From: Coprococcus sp.
Lineage (GTDB): Bacteria > Bacillota > Clostridia > Lachnospirales > Lachnospiraceae
Direction of reading: 5' to 3'
Length of the DNA stretch: 64,000 nucleotides
Assembly: GCA_022793995.1 (NCBI GenBank)
Contig: JAAWDY010000068.1
Span: 1 to 64,000 of the forward strand
The position numbers and the translations under genes are program-made. Below the pieces are notes generated by a model, which worked only from the letters and a program-made list of their open reading frames with translations, was not told the DNA's origin and did not search any database. Shown one piece after another: positions 45,301 through 53,436 of the stretch (its first letter is position 1; each line of letters starts with the position of its first letter).

Positions 45301-45651
45301 GATAATGAACTCAACCAGGAGATCGCGACTGAGATCTTACAGGAAGAAGGATTTACAGTTGAAACGGCAGAGAATGGGCAGATTGCGGTCGATATGCTGA
45401 GCAGTGCAAAGCCTGGATATTACAAGCTTGTTCTTATGGATATCCAGATGCCGGTCATGAATGGATATGACGCCGCCAAAGCGATCCGAAGCCTGAAGGA
45501 TGAGGCACTTTCCTCCATCCCGATTCTAGCTATGACGGCAAACGCCTTTGACGAGGACAGGGAAGCCGCGATTCAGTGCGGTATGAACGGGCATATTGCG
45601 AAGCCGATCGACGTGGATAAATTATTAAAAACACTGGATATGCTCTTGTAA
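42322..45651 (+). CDS. Hybrid sensor histidine kinase with two receiver domains
   Basis: 1109 residues from a TTG start with AGGAG at 42305 and AGAGGA closer. A GAF-like sensor region (about 20-165) and a PAS domain (about 175-300, TIDCGMMRHTVDGSRIISINQAALEILGYESEEEM) are followed by further PAS-like sections. HisKA has SNMSHDIRTPMNAIIGF with H609. HATPase has NAVKFTG, DTGIGM and GTGLGM. Two receiver domains follow with D901 (IIDWLIPDMNG) and D1040 (LMDIQMPVMNG). No membrane helix is seen, so it is likely cytoplasmic. No partner transcription factor is adjacent, so the output may be through phosphotransfer. Confidence 0.92.
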   Translation: MNLSTRTDEDLQDYYQAIQDKDYIEETDIQRLLDAYHIKYDVDVVYVAEMQVNRKSIVYTHVSCPAGKGVLLEEKKYILPGDQARDSSLYDEEGLCEYRPVSKGKDSEANVLNYGIFRHNKCDGWVGMAVTDRKREWTKEERRAIQKLGRVLRNVMYIERDTKVNAADQERLDEQAHVLEAIFSTIDCGMMRHTVDGSRIISINQAALEILGYESEEEMIAAGFDLIANSVLDEDKPKLKACIRRLQDVGDSANIDYHVRHKDGAILNIIGKIRLLEEDGVRFYQRFLFDYTAQRELEEKEHEQEKARQSELIQALSGDFNAVYCADLDTGTVVSFQMNEETNNKYSSVLGKEFHIEEGIEYYIQDVVYEPDQESLRQAASVPYLLKEMAEKGASYTNYRVVHNGEIEYFQMKVVCAGGWEDSHRVVVGFRSVDEEIRHEMAQKKLVEDAYEIIAGLSSDYNFIALINTENGEMSTYKANDDSIEVVAALAGRKDYYEAVTAYAEYVDEEDKEMWYTSTRLEYVMEQLETKRIYNVNIRNNTHEKQEHIQFSFTRVAGEKNESQIVLAKRIITEMVEQEIKQRKLLETALAQAERANKAKSTFLSNMSHDIRTPMNAIIGFTALATTHIDQKERVQEYLGKIMSSGNHLLSLINDVLDMSRIESGKIHIEEKLCSLPEILHELRNILQADMSAKQLEFYIDAVDVYNEEIYCDRLRLNQIFLNLLGNAVKFTGAGGTITMRIIEKPCSVSGRADYEFHIKDTGIGMSKEFQEHIFEPFERERTSTISGIQGTGLGMTITKNIVDMMGGTIVVQSEPGKGTEFIVSLSFRLESMPKKPQEIPELKGCRTLVVDDDFNTCDSVSSMLHQIGMRSEWTMSGKEAVLRTRQAVARGDRYQVYIIDWLIPDMNGIEVTRRVRAEVGDDAPIIVLTAYDWSDIEGEAKEAGVTAFCSKPLFPSELRECLRLISEGEDEEVQAPLEETRRRHEGRILLAEDNELNQEIATEILQEEGFTVETAENGQIAVDMLSSAKPGYYKLVLMDIQMPVMNGYDAAKAIRSLKDEALSSIPILAMTANAFDEDREAAIQCGMNGHIAKPIDVDKLLKTLDMLL

Positions 45652-45689
45652 GAGTCAGAAGTGGAAAATAGACATTCGAGGTAGGGTAA

Positions 45690-46472
45690 ATGAAAATAGG
45701 GATTTTTGACTCAGGGATCGGCGGTCTGTCGGTCCTGCATCTCGCAATGAAAATGATGCCCTGCGAGGAGTTTTTATATTATGCGGATGAGTCTCATGTG
45801 CCATATGGAGAGAAAACAGAGGAGGAGATTCTGCGCTATGTGAAAGAAAATCTGGATTTTCTCGTCTCAAAAGGCGCGGAGGCGATCGTGATTGCATGCA
45901 ATACGGCGACCAGTGTAGCGACAAAGGAGTTCAGGAGCAGATTCCCGGTGCCAATCGTGGGGATGGAGCCGGCTGTTAAGAAGGCGCTGGAGCTATATAG
46001 GGATGAGGAGAAGCGTATTCTGGTGGCGGCGACGCCGGTCACGATCGCGGGGGACAAGCTTCATGACCTTCTGGAACGGGTAGATAGGGGGCATGAAGCA
46101 GATCTCGTTTCTCTTCCATGGTTGGTGCGTTTTGCTGAGAAGGGAGAGTTTTCATCCCGGGAAGTAGATGATTACCTGAAGGAGGAGCTGGGAGCATTTG
46201 ACCTGGCGGAATATTCGGCCCTGGTTCTGGGATGTACGCATTTTAATTATTTTAAAGAAAGATTCCGGCATGTGTTTCCGAATCCGGTGCATTTTGTGGA
46301 CGGAAATGAAGGGACGGTCCGCCAGCTTCTCCGTGTGCTGCCAGGAAAACCGGGGACGGTGGGGGATGGGAAGGTTTCCTACTATTTTTCAGGGAGAGGG
46401 GCGTATGTGGATGAGAAAGAGCGTCTGGCGTACTGCCTAAAGCAGCTTGAAAGGGTGTACTATATCCAGTAG
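45690..46472 (+). CDS. murI: Glutamate racemase
   Basis: Makes D-glutamate for peptidoglycan. The 260 residues start MKIGIFDSGIGGLSVLHLAM. The two catalytic cysteines lie in VIACNTATSVATKEF (about residue 71) and LVLGCTHFNYFKERF (about 181). The length and motifs are standard. It is 38 bp after the kinase gene with its own AGGTAGGG site. The C-terminal third is somewhat divergent. Confidence 0.94.
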   Translation: MKIGIFDSGIGGLSVLHLAMKMMPCEEFLYYADESHVPYGEKTEEEILRYVKENLDFLVSKGAEAIVIACNTATSVATKEFRSRFPVPIVGMEPAVKKALELYRDEEKRILVAATPVTIAGDKLHDLLERVDRGHEADLVSLPWLVRFAEKGEFSSREVDDYLKEELGAFDLAEYSALVLGCTHFNYFKERFRHVFPNPVHFVDGNEGTVRQLLRVLPGKPGTVGDGKVSYYFSGRGAYVDEKERLAYCLKQLERVYYIQ

Positions 46473-46640
46473 CTCTATGTTTGCCGCCCTGCATACGGCA
46501 AGACATCAGGATGACATTTCTTCCGTAATGCCTGCATAGAATAGGTAACATAGAATCTTGACTCCTGGCTCCTAACGGAAGCGCCGGCGCGAACGAATGC
46601 CGCTGCAGGTGTCAGGGAGGCAAAGCGGGGGGTATATAAG

Positions 46641-47861
46641 ATGCGCAAGTGGCTGTGTTCCCCGGGCGGTATCATGGCGGAGATCGTTGTTCTGGTGTTG
46701 CTGCTTGGGTTTTACCAGGTCAAAAAGAGCCAGGATATGCTGCAGGATACTGGAAATGCAGACATCGTACATATCAGCGCTACAGACCATGAAAAGGCGG
46801 ATTACATCAAATGGGTGGATTTCGATGTGACGGCAGAGGCGATGAAGCAGGCTTACCATTATGATATAGAAAGCTGTGATAAAGAGATCCATTTGGACTG
46901 GGTCGAGCTTCTGGCATACTTGGGGGCAAAATACGGCGGAGACTTTTCCAGGTATCGGGCGTCTGATCTGGATGATGTGGCTGAACGGATCATGGGCGGC
47001 GCGGAGACAATGGAAGAGATCACGGCGGACATGGAACATTTCTCCTATTACTGTGAAGCATATGGAGCCGTCCTGGGAGGGATGGTTGGAGAATATGAAG
47101 CGGAGACGCCGTCTGATACGGAGACGCCGTCCGATACGGAGACGCCGTCCGATACGGAGACAACGTCCGATACGAAGGCGCCGTCTGATACAGGGACAGT
47201 TTCATCAGAAGACAATTTGGAAGACGAATCAAAAGATGAATCAAAAGAGGCGGCGCAAGGTATATGGAAGCGTTATTATGGGTTAAAGGCGTTCAATCCC
47301 ATAGCGAAAGGATTCCCTTATGCGGATTATGACGATTTTGGCGTGTCGAGGAGTTATGGATTCCGCAGGAATCATCTGGGGCATGATATGATGGGGCAGG
47401 TGGGGACTCCGGTCATTGCGGTGGAATCTGGCGTGGTGTCCGCCCTGGGATGGAATCAGTACGGCGGATGGCGGATTGGGATCGACAGTTTTGATGGGAA
47501 GCGTTACTATTATTATGCGCATCTGCGGCAGAACCGTCCCTATGCAGAAGGGATTGAGGAGGGAAGCGTCGTGCAGGCCGGAGATGTGATCGGTTATGTC
47601 GGGCGTACAGGGTACAGTTCGGAGGAAAATGTCAATAATATTGACGAGTACCATCTTCATTTTGGACTGCAGCTCATTTTTGACGAGTCTCAGCGAGATG
47701 GGAATAATGAGATTTGGGTAAGCTGCTATGAGCTGGTGCGTTTTCTGTCCGCGAACCGTTCTGACGTGACGCGGAACGACGCCACGAAAGAGTGGACGCG
47801 TACCTACGGGTTCAAAGACCCGCAGGTTACAGAGTACTTGAAGGAAAAAGAGGCGGATTAG
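46641..47861 (+). CDS. Membrane-anchored M23 peptidase
   Basis: 406 residues: an N-terminal membrane anchor (IMAEIVVLVLLLGFYQV) and an extracellular region. A low-complexity hinge of ETPSDT repeats (about 155-185) follows, then a LytM/M23 zinc peptidase domain. The metal ligands are visible in NHLGHDMMGQVGTPVIAVESGVV (H...D) and DEYHLHFGLQLI (HxH). It should cleave peptidoglycan cross-bridges or serve as a non-lytic regulator; both zinc motifs are intact. Its 3' end overlaps the convergent rqcH gene by 4 bp. The similarity to sporulation and cell-division LytM proteins suggests a wall-remodelling role. Confidence 0.87.
   Translation: MRKWLCSPGGIMAEIVVLVLLLGFYQVKKSQDMLQDTGNADIVHISATDHEKADYIKWVDFDVTAEAMKQAYHYDIESCDKEIHLDWVELLAYLGAKYGGDFSRYRASDLDDVAERIMGGAETMEEITADMEHFSYYCEAYGAVLGGMVGEYEAETPSDTETPSDTETPSDTETTSDTKAPSDTGTVSSEDNLEDESKDESKEAAQGIWKRYYGLKAFNPIAKGFPYADYDDFGVSRSYGFRRNHLGHDMMGQVGTPVIAVESGVVSALGWNQYGGWRIGIDSFDGKRYYYYAHLRQNRPYAEGIEEGSVVQAGDVIGYVGRTGYSSEENVNNIDEYHLHFGLQLIFDESQRDGNNEIWVSCYELVRFLSANRSDVTRNDATKEWTRTYGFKDPQVTEYLKEKEAD
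47103..47192 (+). repeat. Five 18-bp repeats encoding ETPSDT
   Basis: Units begin at 47103, 47121, 47139, 47157 and 47175; the second and third are identical. They form the hinge of the M23 peptidase and keep frame when copy number changes. Confidence 0.9.
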
Positions 47862-49597
47862 ACCTCCTTAATGCCGGAGATGTCGGAATCAATCACCAGA
47901 GAATAATTGGTGTAGTACACTACGAATCCCGGTTTGCTTCCGTTTGGTTTTTTTACATGTTTTTTTTGAACATAGTCAATCTCAACTTTTTCCGCGCCGG
48001 AATTGCTGGAATAGTGGGCGGCAAGTCTGCCTGCCTCCTCAAAGGTGCGGTCAGGGAGTTCCTCCCCGTTCGTTTTTACGATCACGTGGGATCCGGAGGT
48101 TCCTTTTGCGTGGAACCACCAGTCGTTCCCGTTGGCAAAATGGAATGTAAGCTCATCGTTTTGCAGATTGTTCTTCCCGACGTACATATCGAAACCGTCC
48201 GAGGAAAGATAGTGGAGCGGGCGGCTTACGATCTTTGGTTTCTTTTTCAGGGCTTTACGGCGGATATAGCCAGTGCCTGTCAGTTCTTCCCTAAGCTGCG
48301 TAAGGTCGTCTTCGTTCTGCGCGATATTCAGCGCGCTCACAATGGATTCCAGGTAAGTGATCTCATCGTGGGTCTCGGCTGTCAAAGTAGTAAGGGCCTC
48401 GAATGTTCTCTTCTGTTTGTTGTATTTTTCAAAATATCGGACGGCGTTTTCCTGCGGCGTCTTCTGAGCGTCCAGAGGGATGCTTATCATTTCATTGGTA
48501 TAATAATTGAGGGCTTCCAGCTTTTTTGCCCCCTTTGGCAGGTTGTAGCCGTAGGTATGGATGAGCTCGCCGTAAACTTTGTATTTATCCCGGTTCTGGG
48601 TGTCGGAGAGTTGTTTCTTCTGCAGGTCGTATTTCTTCCGGTTCCGGTCCAGAGCGGTCTGGACAATATGGCGCAGGTCTGCGGATTTCTGACGGATCCG
48701 CGTGATACTGTCCCGGGAAGCATAGTAGATGCGGATGACCTCGGAGATGGAGGAGAAGCTTTCCTTCCGGTATCCGGTCAGATGGGTCAAAGGGAGAGGG
48801 GAAAATTCCTTCGGTTCGTTCCCGTCATAATAAATACACGGAGAAAATTCCCCCAGGGATACCTGCTCAAAATAATATACAAATTGCCTGTATAAATGGG
48901 AAAGAACGTCCGGGTCCAGCTCCTTTGCAGGGAGATCTGAGTCGATCCCGGCAAGGAAGCAGATCTCTTCCGCCGCCACGGGGCTGATGCCTGTGAAACT
49001 GTTATAGAGCGCTTTTGAAAGCGGCATGGGTTTCGCGAGAAGCTCCTGGCAGAACCGATCTTCCGGCACAGTGAGGGGATCGGATTTTTTCTGGGTATCT
49101 GTTATAAAATACGTTCGTCCGGGAAGGACTTCTCTGACAGAACTCATCTGCGCGGAGACATGCTTGATGCTGTCAAGGATCATGCCCTTCTCGTCGCAGA
49201 AGATGATATTGCTGTGTTTTCCCATGATCTCGACGATCAAAGTCTTTTTGCACAGGTCGCCCAGTTCATTCAAATGTTCGACGTCCAGGTGGATAATACG
49301 CTCCAGGCCGGGCTGGGAGATATCTGTGATGCGTCCGCTGCCGATATATTTGCGCAGCAGCATACAGAAATTAGGCGCGGTCATGGGGCTGGGCTTGTTT
49401 TCTTTCGTCAGATAGACGAGCGGGAGGGACGCGCTTGCGGAGATACAGAGGCGCCTCTGTCCACGGGGCGTCCTAACAGTGAGCAAAAGCTCGTCCGTCT
49501 CAGGCTGCGCGATCTTGTAGATCCGTCCGTCTAAAATCGTTTCCTTTAATTCTTTCACGATATTTGCGATCGTGATTCCGTCAAATGCCATTGTCAT
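47858..49597 (-). CDS. rqcH: RqcH (NEMF/FbpA family) ribosome quality-control factor
   Basis: 579 residues. The N-terminal NFACT-N domain starts MAFDGITIANIVKELKETILDGRIYKIAQPETDELLLTVR. A helix-hairpin and coiled-coil middle follow (FYFE-rich near 215 and the long helices from 285 to 400). The NFACT-R domain is YVGKNNLQNDELTFHFANGNDWWFHAKGTSGSHVI. In Bacillus, RqcH binds stalled large subunits and adds alanine tails; older annotations call it fibronectin-binding protein. It ends near DSDISGIKEV, shorter than some family members. Single gene, minus strand, convergent with the M23 peptidase. Confidence 0.93.
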   Translation of the reverse strand: MTMAFDGITIANIVKELKETILDGRIYKIAQPETDELLLTVRTPRGQRRLCISASASLPLVYLTKENKPSPMTAPNFCMLLRKYIGSGRITDISQPGLERIIHLDVEHLNELGDLCKKTLIVEIMGKHSNIIFCDEKGMILDSIKHVSAQMSSVREVLPGRTYFITDTQKKSDPLTVPEDRFCQELLAKPMPLSKALYNSFTGISPVAAEEICFLAGIDSDLPAKELDPDVLSHLYRQFVYYFEQVSLGEFSPCIYYDGNEPKEFSPLPLTHLTGYRKESFSSISEVIRIYYASRDSITRIRQKSADLRHIVQTALDRNRKKYDLQKKQLSDTQNRDKYKVYGELIHTYGYNLPKGAKKLEALNYYTNEMISIPLDAQKTPQENAVRYFEKYNKQKRTFEALTTLTAETHDEITYLESIVSALNIAQNEDDLTQLREELTGTGYIRRKALKKKPKIVSRPLHYLSSDGFDMYVGKNNLQNDELTFHFANGNDWWFHAKGTSGSHVIVKTNGEELPDRTFEEAGRLAAHYSSNSGAEKVEIDYVQKKHVKKPNGSKPGFVVYYTNYSLVIDSDISGIKEV

Positions 49598-49777
49598 ACC
49601 TCGATTCTTGTTCCATGTATCTGTATTATATTGATGCGGGACAGGAGATGCTATACGGATTGTTCCGTGCTATGCACTCCCACAATGCTGCTTGGCATCA
49701 TTATAATTATAAGCGAAAAGCTCCTTTTGACAATAGCAAAAATATTTTATATCCGCAAGAACTTATCTCAATGAAGG

Positions 49778-49806
49778 TTGACGGGGTTTTTCAAATGCCA
49801 TATAAT
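49778..49806 (+). promoter_or_regulatory. Promoter of the yicC-gmk-rpoZ-rimO-pgsA-cinA run
   Basis: TTGACG (49778-49783), a 17-bp spacer and TATAAT (49801-49806). The interval 49598-49936 also holds a plus-strand frame at 49585 that overlaps rqcH and has no family match, so I see no gene in it. A CGAGTCCCG/CACGGG-type imperfect hairpin lies at about 49847-49886, in the leader. Confidence 0.75.
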
Positions 49807-49936
49807 ATACTATATGAAACACATCGCCGAATAGGCGATTAGGTTCACGAGTCCCGAGAGCTGTTGCGCGAGGGATACTCACGGGTATAAAAGCAGTAAA
49901 ATCTGATCGGATGTGATCGAAAAAGAAGGAGAGCCA

Positions 49937-50815
49937 ATGATAAAAAGTATGACAGGCTTCGGGCGATGCGAGGTGTCCGAGGCGGAACGGAAGTTTACGG
50001 TGGAGATCAAGGGCGTGAATCACCGATATCTGGATATAGGAGTCCGTATGCCGAAAAAATTAAACTTTTTTGAGACGATGATCCGTAATGCGCTTAAGCA
50101 GTATGTGCAGAGAGGGAAAGTCGATATATTTATTACATATGAAGACATGACGGAGGGGCAAGTTTCCCTGAAATATAACCGTACGCTGGCGATGGAATAT
50201 ATAGAGTATTTTCATAAGATGGAGGAAGAATTTGGGATTGATTATGACGTCCGTGTGTCCACTTTAGCGAAGTGCCTGGAGGTGCTGACAATGGAGGAGC
50301 AGACCGTCGGGGAAGAAGAGTTGTGGAACAGTCTCAAAAAGGCGCTCGACGGCGCGTGCCGTCAGTTTGTAGAGACGCGTATGGCGGAAGGGGAAAACTT
50401 AAGGAAGGATATCCTGCTGAAATTGGACGATATGCTGGAAAAGGTGGCGTTTATTGAAGAACGTTCCCCGCAGATCGTTGCAGAATACCGGGAGAAGATT
50501 GAAGCAAAGGTGAGGGAGGTCCTTGGGGACGCACAGCTGGATGAAGGGCGGATCGCCGCTGAAGTTGTTATTTTTGCGGACAAGATCTGTACGGATGAAG
50601 AAGTGGTCCGTTTAAAAAGCCATATCCAGCATATGCGGGAGACACTTGGGGCAAAGGACGGCATCGGACGGAAATTGGACTTTATCGCTCAGGAGATGAA
50701 CCGGGAAGCGAACACGATCTTATCGAAAGCAAACGACCTCGAAGTGTCCAACCGCGCTATAGACCTCAAGACTGAGATCGAAAAAATACGGGAACAGATA
50801 CAGAACATAGAATAA
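49937..50815 (+). CDS. YicC/YloC family endoribonuclease-like protein
   Basis: 292 residues from the ATG at 49937 behind AGAAGGAGAG; an upstream GTG in frame is rejected. The family start IKSMTGFGRCEV is unmistakable. The other conserved blocks are VEIKGVNHRYLDIGVRMPKKL at the front and GRKLDFIAQEMNREANTILSKAND near the end (residue about 250). E. coli YicC affects small-RNA decay and is reported to be an endoribonuclease. It commonly precedes gmk and rpoZ in Clostridia, as here. Confidence 0.9.
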   Translation: MIKSMTGFGRCEVSEAERKFTVEIKGVNHRYLDIGVRMPKKLNFFETMIRNALKQYVQRGKVDIFITYEDMTEGQVSLKYNRTLAMEYIEYFHKMEEEFGIDYDVRVSTLAKCLEVLTMEEQTVGEEELWNSLKKALDGACRQFVETRMAEGENLRKDILLKLDDMLEKVAFIEERSPQIVAEYREKIEAKVREVLGDAQLDEGRIAAEVVIFADKICTDEEVVRLKSHIQHMRETLGAKDGIGRKLDFIAQEMNREANTILSKANDLEVSNRAIDLKTEIEKIREQIQNIE

Positions 50816-50824
50816 CAGTTCACT

Positions 50825-50885
50825 CATCAGCATTAGGTTGACGGCTTTGTGCTTGCACAAAAAGACGGCAGCCTAATGACTGATG
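50825..50885 (+). other. Long hairpin in the yicC-gmk interval
   Basis: CATCAGCATTAGG (50825-50837) pairs with CCTAATGACTGATG (50872-50885) with one bulge, and the tip TTTGTGC/GCACAAA pairs around tt. There is no T-run after it, so it is not a simple terminator. It directly follows the yicC stop codon. Confidence 0.75.
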
Positions 50886-50957
50886 GAGAGAGCGCCCGCC
50901 TATGAGCAAAAAGAGCCGCGAAGCGGCGAAGAAGCGCCAGAGGCGCGTTTTGCGAAT

Positions 50958-51033
50958 GGCGCGGGTGAACTGTCGCGGCGCGAGGAGGCGCGAGTGAACA
51001 GCCGAGCCATGAAGAGGCGCGGGTGAACTGTCG
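50958..51033 (+). repeat. Three 29-bp-spaced GC-rich repeats before gmk
   Basis: The 18-bp core GGCGCGGGTGAACTGTCG occurs at 50958, 50987 (variant GGCGCGAGTGAACAGCCG) and 51016; the starts are 29 bp apart each time. The block lies just upstream of the gmk promoter, in the same interval as a long hairpin (50825-50885). The minus-strand open frame across it is not believed to be a gene. Confidence 0.85.
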
Positions 51034-51042
51034 AGCCGAGAC

Positions 51043-51071
51043 TTGAAAAAGGGCGTCATTTGTGCTAAACT
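51043..51071 (+). promoter_or_regulatory. Promoter of gmk
   Basis: TTGAAA (51043-51048), 17-bp spacer and TAAACT (51066-51071), 43 bp before the gmk ATG. Confidence 0.6.
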
Positions 51072-51113
51072 ATTGTGGGCGTAAAGCGTCCATAAAAATG
51101 GGAGAGAACGAGC

Positions 51114-51743
51114 ATGGAAGAAAAAAAAGGAGTACTCATTGTAGTATCAGGGTTTTCCGGCGCAGGCAAGGGAACTTTGATGAAATGCCTGACAGAGAAA
51201 TATGAGAATTACGCGCTTTCAATTTCCGCCACTACCCGGAGACCAAGACCAGGGGAGGAGGACGGAAGGGAGTATTTTTTCAAGACTACGGAAGAGTTTG
51301 AGAAAATGATCGCAGAAGATCAGCTGATCGAGTACGCCAGATATGTGAATAATTATTACGGCACGCCAAAGCGATATGTATTGGAGTGTTTGGAAAAAGG
51401 AAAGGATGTCCTCTTGGAGATTGAGATCCAGGGCGCCTTAAAAGTAAAAGAGAAGTATCCGGACGCGCTGCTTTTGTTTGTAACGCCGCCGGATGCCGAA
51501 GAACTAAGGAAACGTCTGGTGAGCCGGGGGACGGAGACGGCTGAAGTGATCGCATCCCGCCTTAAGCGGGCGTCGGAGGAGGCCCAGGGGATGGATTCTT
51601 ATGATTACCTGGTAATCAACGACGACCTTCAGGCATGTGTGGAGGAGGTTCATGGGATCATCCGGTCGGAACACCGCCGCATGGGACGGAACCGGGAGTT
51701 TGTCGTCCGTATCCAGAGCGAGCTAAAAAGAAATATTAGCTAA
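51114..51743 (+). CDS. gmk: Guanylate kinase
   Basis: Phosphorylates GMP to GDP. 209 residues with P-loop VVSGFSGAGKGTLMKCL, the GMP-binding SISATTRRPRPGEEDGREYFF and LLEIEIQGALKVKEKYP. Lid and C-terminal helices are intact. It precedes rpoZ by 39 bp. The gmk-rpoZ pairing is widespread and couples nucleotide supply with RNA polymerase omega. Confidence 0.96.
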   Translation: MEEKKGVLIVVSGFSGAGKGTLMKCLTEKYENYALSISATTRRPRPGEEDGREYFFKTTEEFEKMIAEDQLIEYARYVNNYYGTPKRYVLECLEKGKDVLLEIEIQGALKVKEKYPDALLLFVTPPDAEELRKRLVSRGTETAEVIASRLKRASEEAQGMDSYDYLVINDDLQACVEEVHGIIRSEHRRMGRNREFVVRIQSELKRNIS

Positions 51744-51782
51744 TAGTAAAAGATGAAGGACAAGATGAAAGGAGAAGATGTC

Positions 51783-52022
51783 ATGCTGCATCCATCGTAT
51801 ACAGATTTAATGAAGGTTGTGAACCAGGGCGTGGAAGAAGGAGAGACACGTATCGTCAACAGCCGTTATTCTATCGTGCTTGCCACGGCGAAGCGCGCGC
51901 GTCAGCTGATCGACGGACAGATGCCGCTTGTATTTGCAAAGGACGGGGAGAAGCCTCTTTCCATCGCTATCGATGAGCTGAACAACTCTAAGATCAAGAT
52001 CATTGCGGAAGAAGAGTCGTAG
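51783..52022 (+). CDS. rpoZ: RNA polymerase omega subunit
   Basis: 79 residues from the ATG at 51783 (AAAGGAG at 9 nt; the in-frame ATGs before it have poor sites). The sequence MLHPSYTDLMKV, SRYSIVLATAKRARQLIDG and KPLSIAIDELNNSKIKI matches the omega core that binds the beta-prime subunit. It helps assemble the polymerase and, in some bacteria, takes part in the (p)ppGpp response. Confidence 0.93.
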   Translation: MLHPSYTDLMKVVNQGVEEGETRIVNSRYSIVLATAKRARQLIDGQMPLVFAKDGEKPLSIAIDELNNSKIKIIAEEES

Positions 52023-52095
52023 ACGAGTGGCGGAAGGCGGGATGTCTCTCCCTAACGGGGAGGGCGTCCCACTTTCGGCGTATGGGAGAAGATTT

Positions 52096-53436
52096 ATGAA
52101 TATTCTATTCATTTCACTGGGATGTGACAAGAACCTGGTGGATACGGAAAAGATGCTGGGAATTCTTGCAAAGCGTGGGCACCGGATGACGGATGACGAG
52201 CAGGAGGCGGATATCGTCATTATAAACACCTGCTGCTTTATCCATGACGCCAAGGAGGAGAGCATACAGAATATCCTGGAGATGGCCCAGCTTAAGAAGA
52301 CCGGCCGCGTGAAGGCGCTTATTGTGACGGGATGCCTGGCGCAGCGGTATCAGGAGGAGGTTTTAAAGGAGATCCCGGAGGTGGACGCTGTCCTGGGAAC
52401 GACTTCCTATGAAGAGATCGCAGAGGTGATCGAAGGGGTTTTAAGTGAAAGCCCGATGGAGCGGGGCAATGCTAGGATCCGGATGAAGGATATCAGTTAC
52501 CTGCCTCATTCCCGTGCCGGACGCCTGGTGACAACGGGAGGTCATTATGCATATCTTAAGATTGCGGAAGGATGTGATAAGCATTGCACTTATTGTGTGA
52601 TTCCTCAGATCAGGGGGAATTTCCGCAGTGTGCCTGTGGAAGAACTCCTCGATGAGGCGCGGCAGCTTGCCAGTGAGGGAGTAAAAGAACTGATCCTTGT
52701 GGCCCAGGAGACGACCGTTTACGGGAAAGACATTTATGGAGAAAAGATGCTGCCCCATCTTCTGCGGGTGCTGTGCCGGATAGAGGGGATCCGCTGGCTC
52801 CGTCTTCTCTATTGTTATCCGGAAGAGATCACCGAAGAACTGATCCAGGTCATGAAGGAAGAGCCTAAGATCTGCCATTATCTGGATCTGCCCATTCAGC
52901 ATGCCAGTGACAGGATCCTTGCGCGGATGGGACGCAGGACCACGAAAGCGCAGCTAAAAGAGATCATCGGACGGCTGAGGGAGGAAATCCCGGATATTGC
53001 CTTAAGAACGACTTTGATTACCGGATTTCCGGGAGAGAGCGAAGAGCAGCACCAGGAGCTATTGGATTTTGTGTATGAGATGAATTTTGACAGGCTGGGC
53101 GTATTTACATATTCACCGGAGGAAGGAACTCCTGCGGCGGATATGCCGGATCAGATACCGGAAGAAGTGAAGGAAGAGCGGCAGGCGGACATCATGGAAA
53201 TGCAGCAGGACATTGCGTTTGACTGTGCGGCGCAGCGTGTGGGAGAAGAGCTCCTGGTTATGATCGAAGGAAAGCTTGCCGATGAGAACGCTTATGTGGG
53301 GAGGACCTACCGGGACGCGCCGGGCGTAGATGGATTGATCTTCATAAATACGGATGAGGAACTTAGATCCGGAGACTTTGCCAGAGTCCGGGTAACTGGA
53401 GCGCTGGAATATGATTTGATAGGAGAACTGCTATGA
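52096..53436 (+). CDS. rimO: RimO, ribosomal protein uS12 methylthiotransferase
   Basis: 446 residues from the ATG at 52096 behind GGGAGAAG; the frame opens earlier, across the end of rpoZ, but without a ribosome site. RimO adds a methylthio group to a conserved aspartate of uS12. The N-terminal MTTase domain has LFISLGCDKNLVDTEKM and INTCCFIHDAKEESI. The radical SAM site is EGCDKHCTYCVIPQIRG (CX3CX2C). A C-terminal TRAM domain follows. An imperfect GGGATG/CGTCCC hairpin at about 52040-52070 separates it from rpoZ. It overlaps pgsA by 4 bp (ATGA). Confidence 0.94.
   Translation: MNILFISLGCDKNLVDTEKMLGILAKRGHRMTDDEQEADIVIINTCCFIHDAKEESIQNILEMAQLKKTGRVKALIVTGCLAQRYQEEVLKEIPEVDAVLGTTSYEEIAEVIEGVLSESPMERGNARIRMKDISYLPHSRAGRLVTTGGHYAYLKIAEGCDKHCTYCVIPQIRGNFRSVPVEELLDEARQLASEGVKELILVAQETTVYGKDIYGEKMLPHLLRVLCRIEGIRWLRLLYCYPEEITEELIQVMKEEPKICHYLDLPIQHASDRILARMGRRTTKAQLKEIIGRLREEIPDIALRTTLITGFPGESEEQHQELLDFVYEMNFDRLGVFTYSPEEGTPAADMPDQIPEEVKEERQADIMEMQQDIAFDCAAQRVGEELLVMIEGKLADENAYVGRTYRDAPGVDGLIFINTDEELRSGDFARVRVTGALEYDLIGELL

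Noticed and set aside
47792..48895. Long plus-strand open frame (367 codons) opposite rqcH
   Set aside because: It lies wholly antisense to the well-supported rqcH gene and has no family signature; the length comes from the base pattern of that gene.
49585..49842. Plus-strand frame of 85 codons upstream of yicC
   Set aside because: It overlaps the start of rqcH, has no ribosome site and no family match, and contains the yicC promoter.
50820..51059. Minus-strand frame across the gmk upstream repeats
   Set aside because: No ribosome site and repetitive content; more likely a by-product of the 29-bp repeats.
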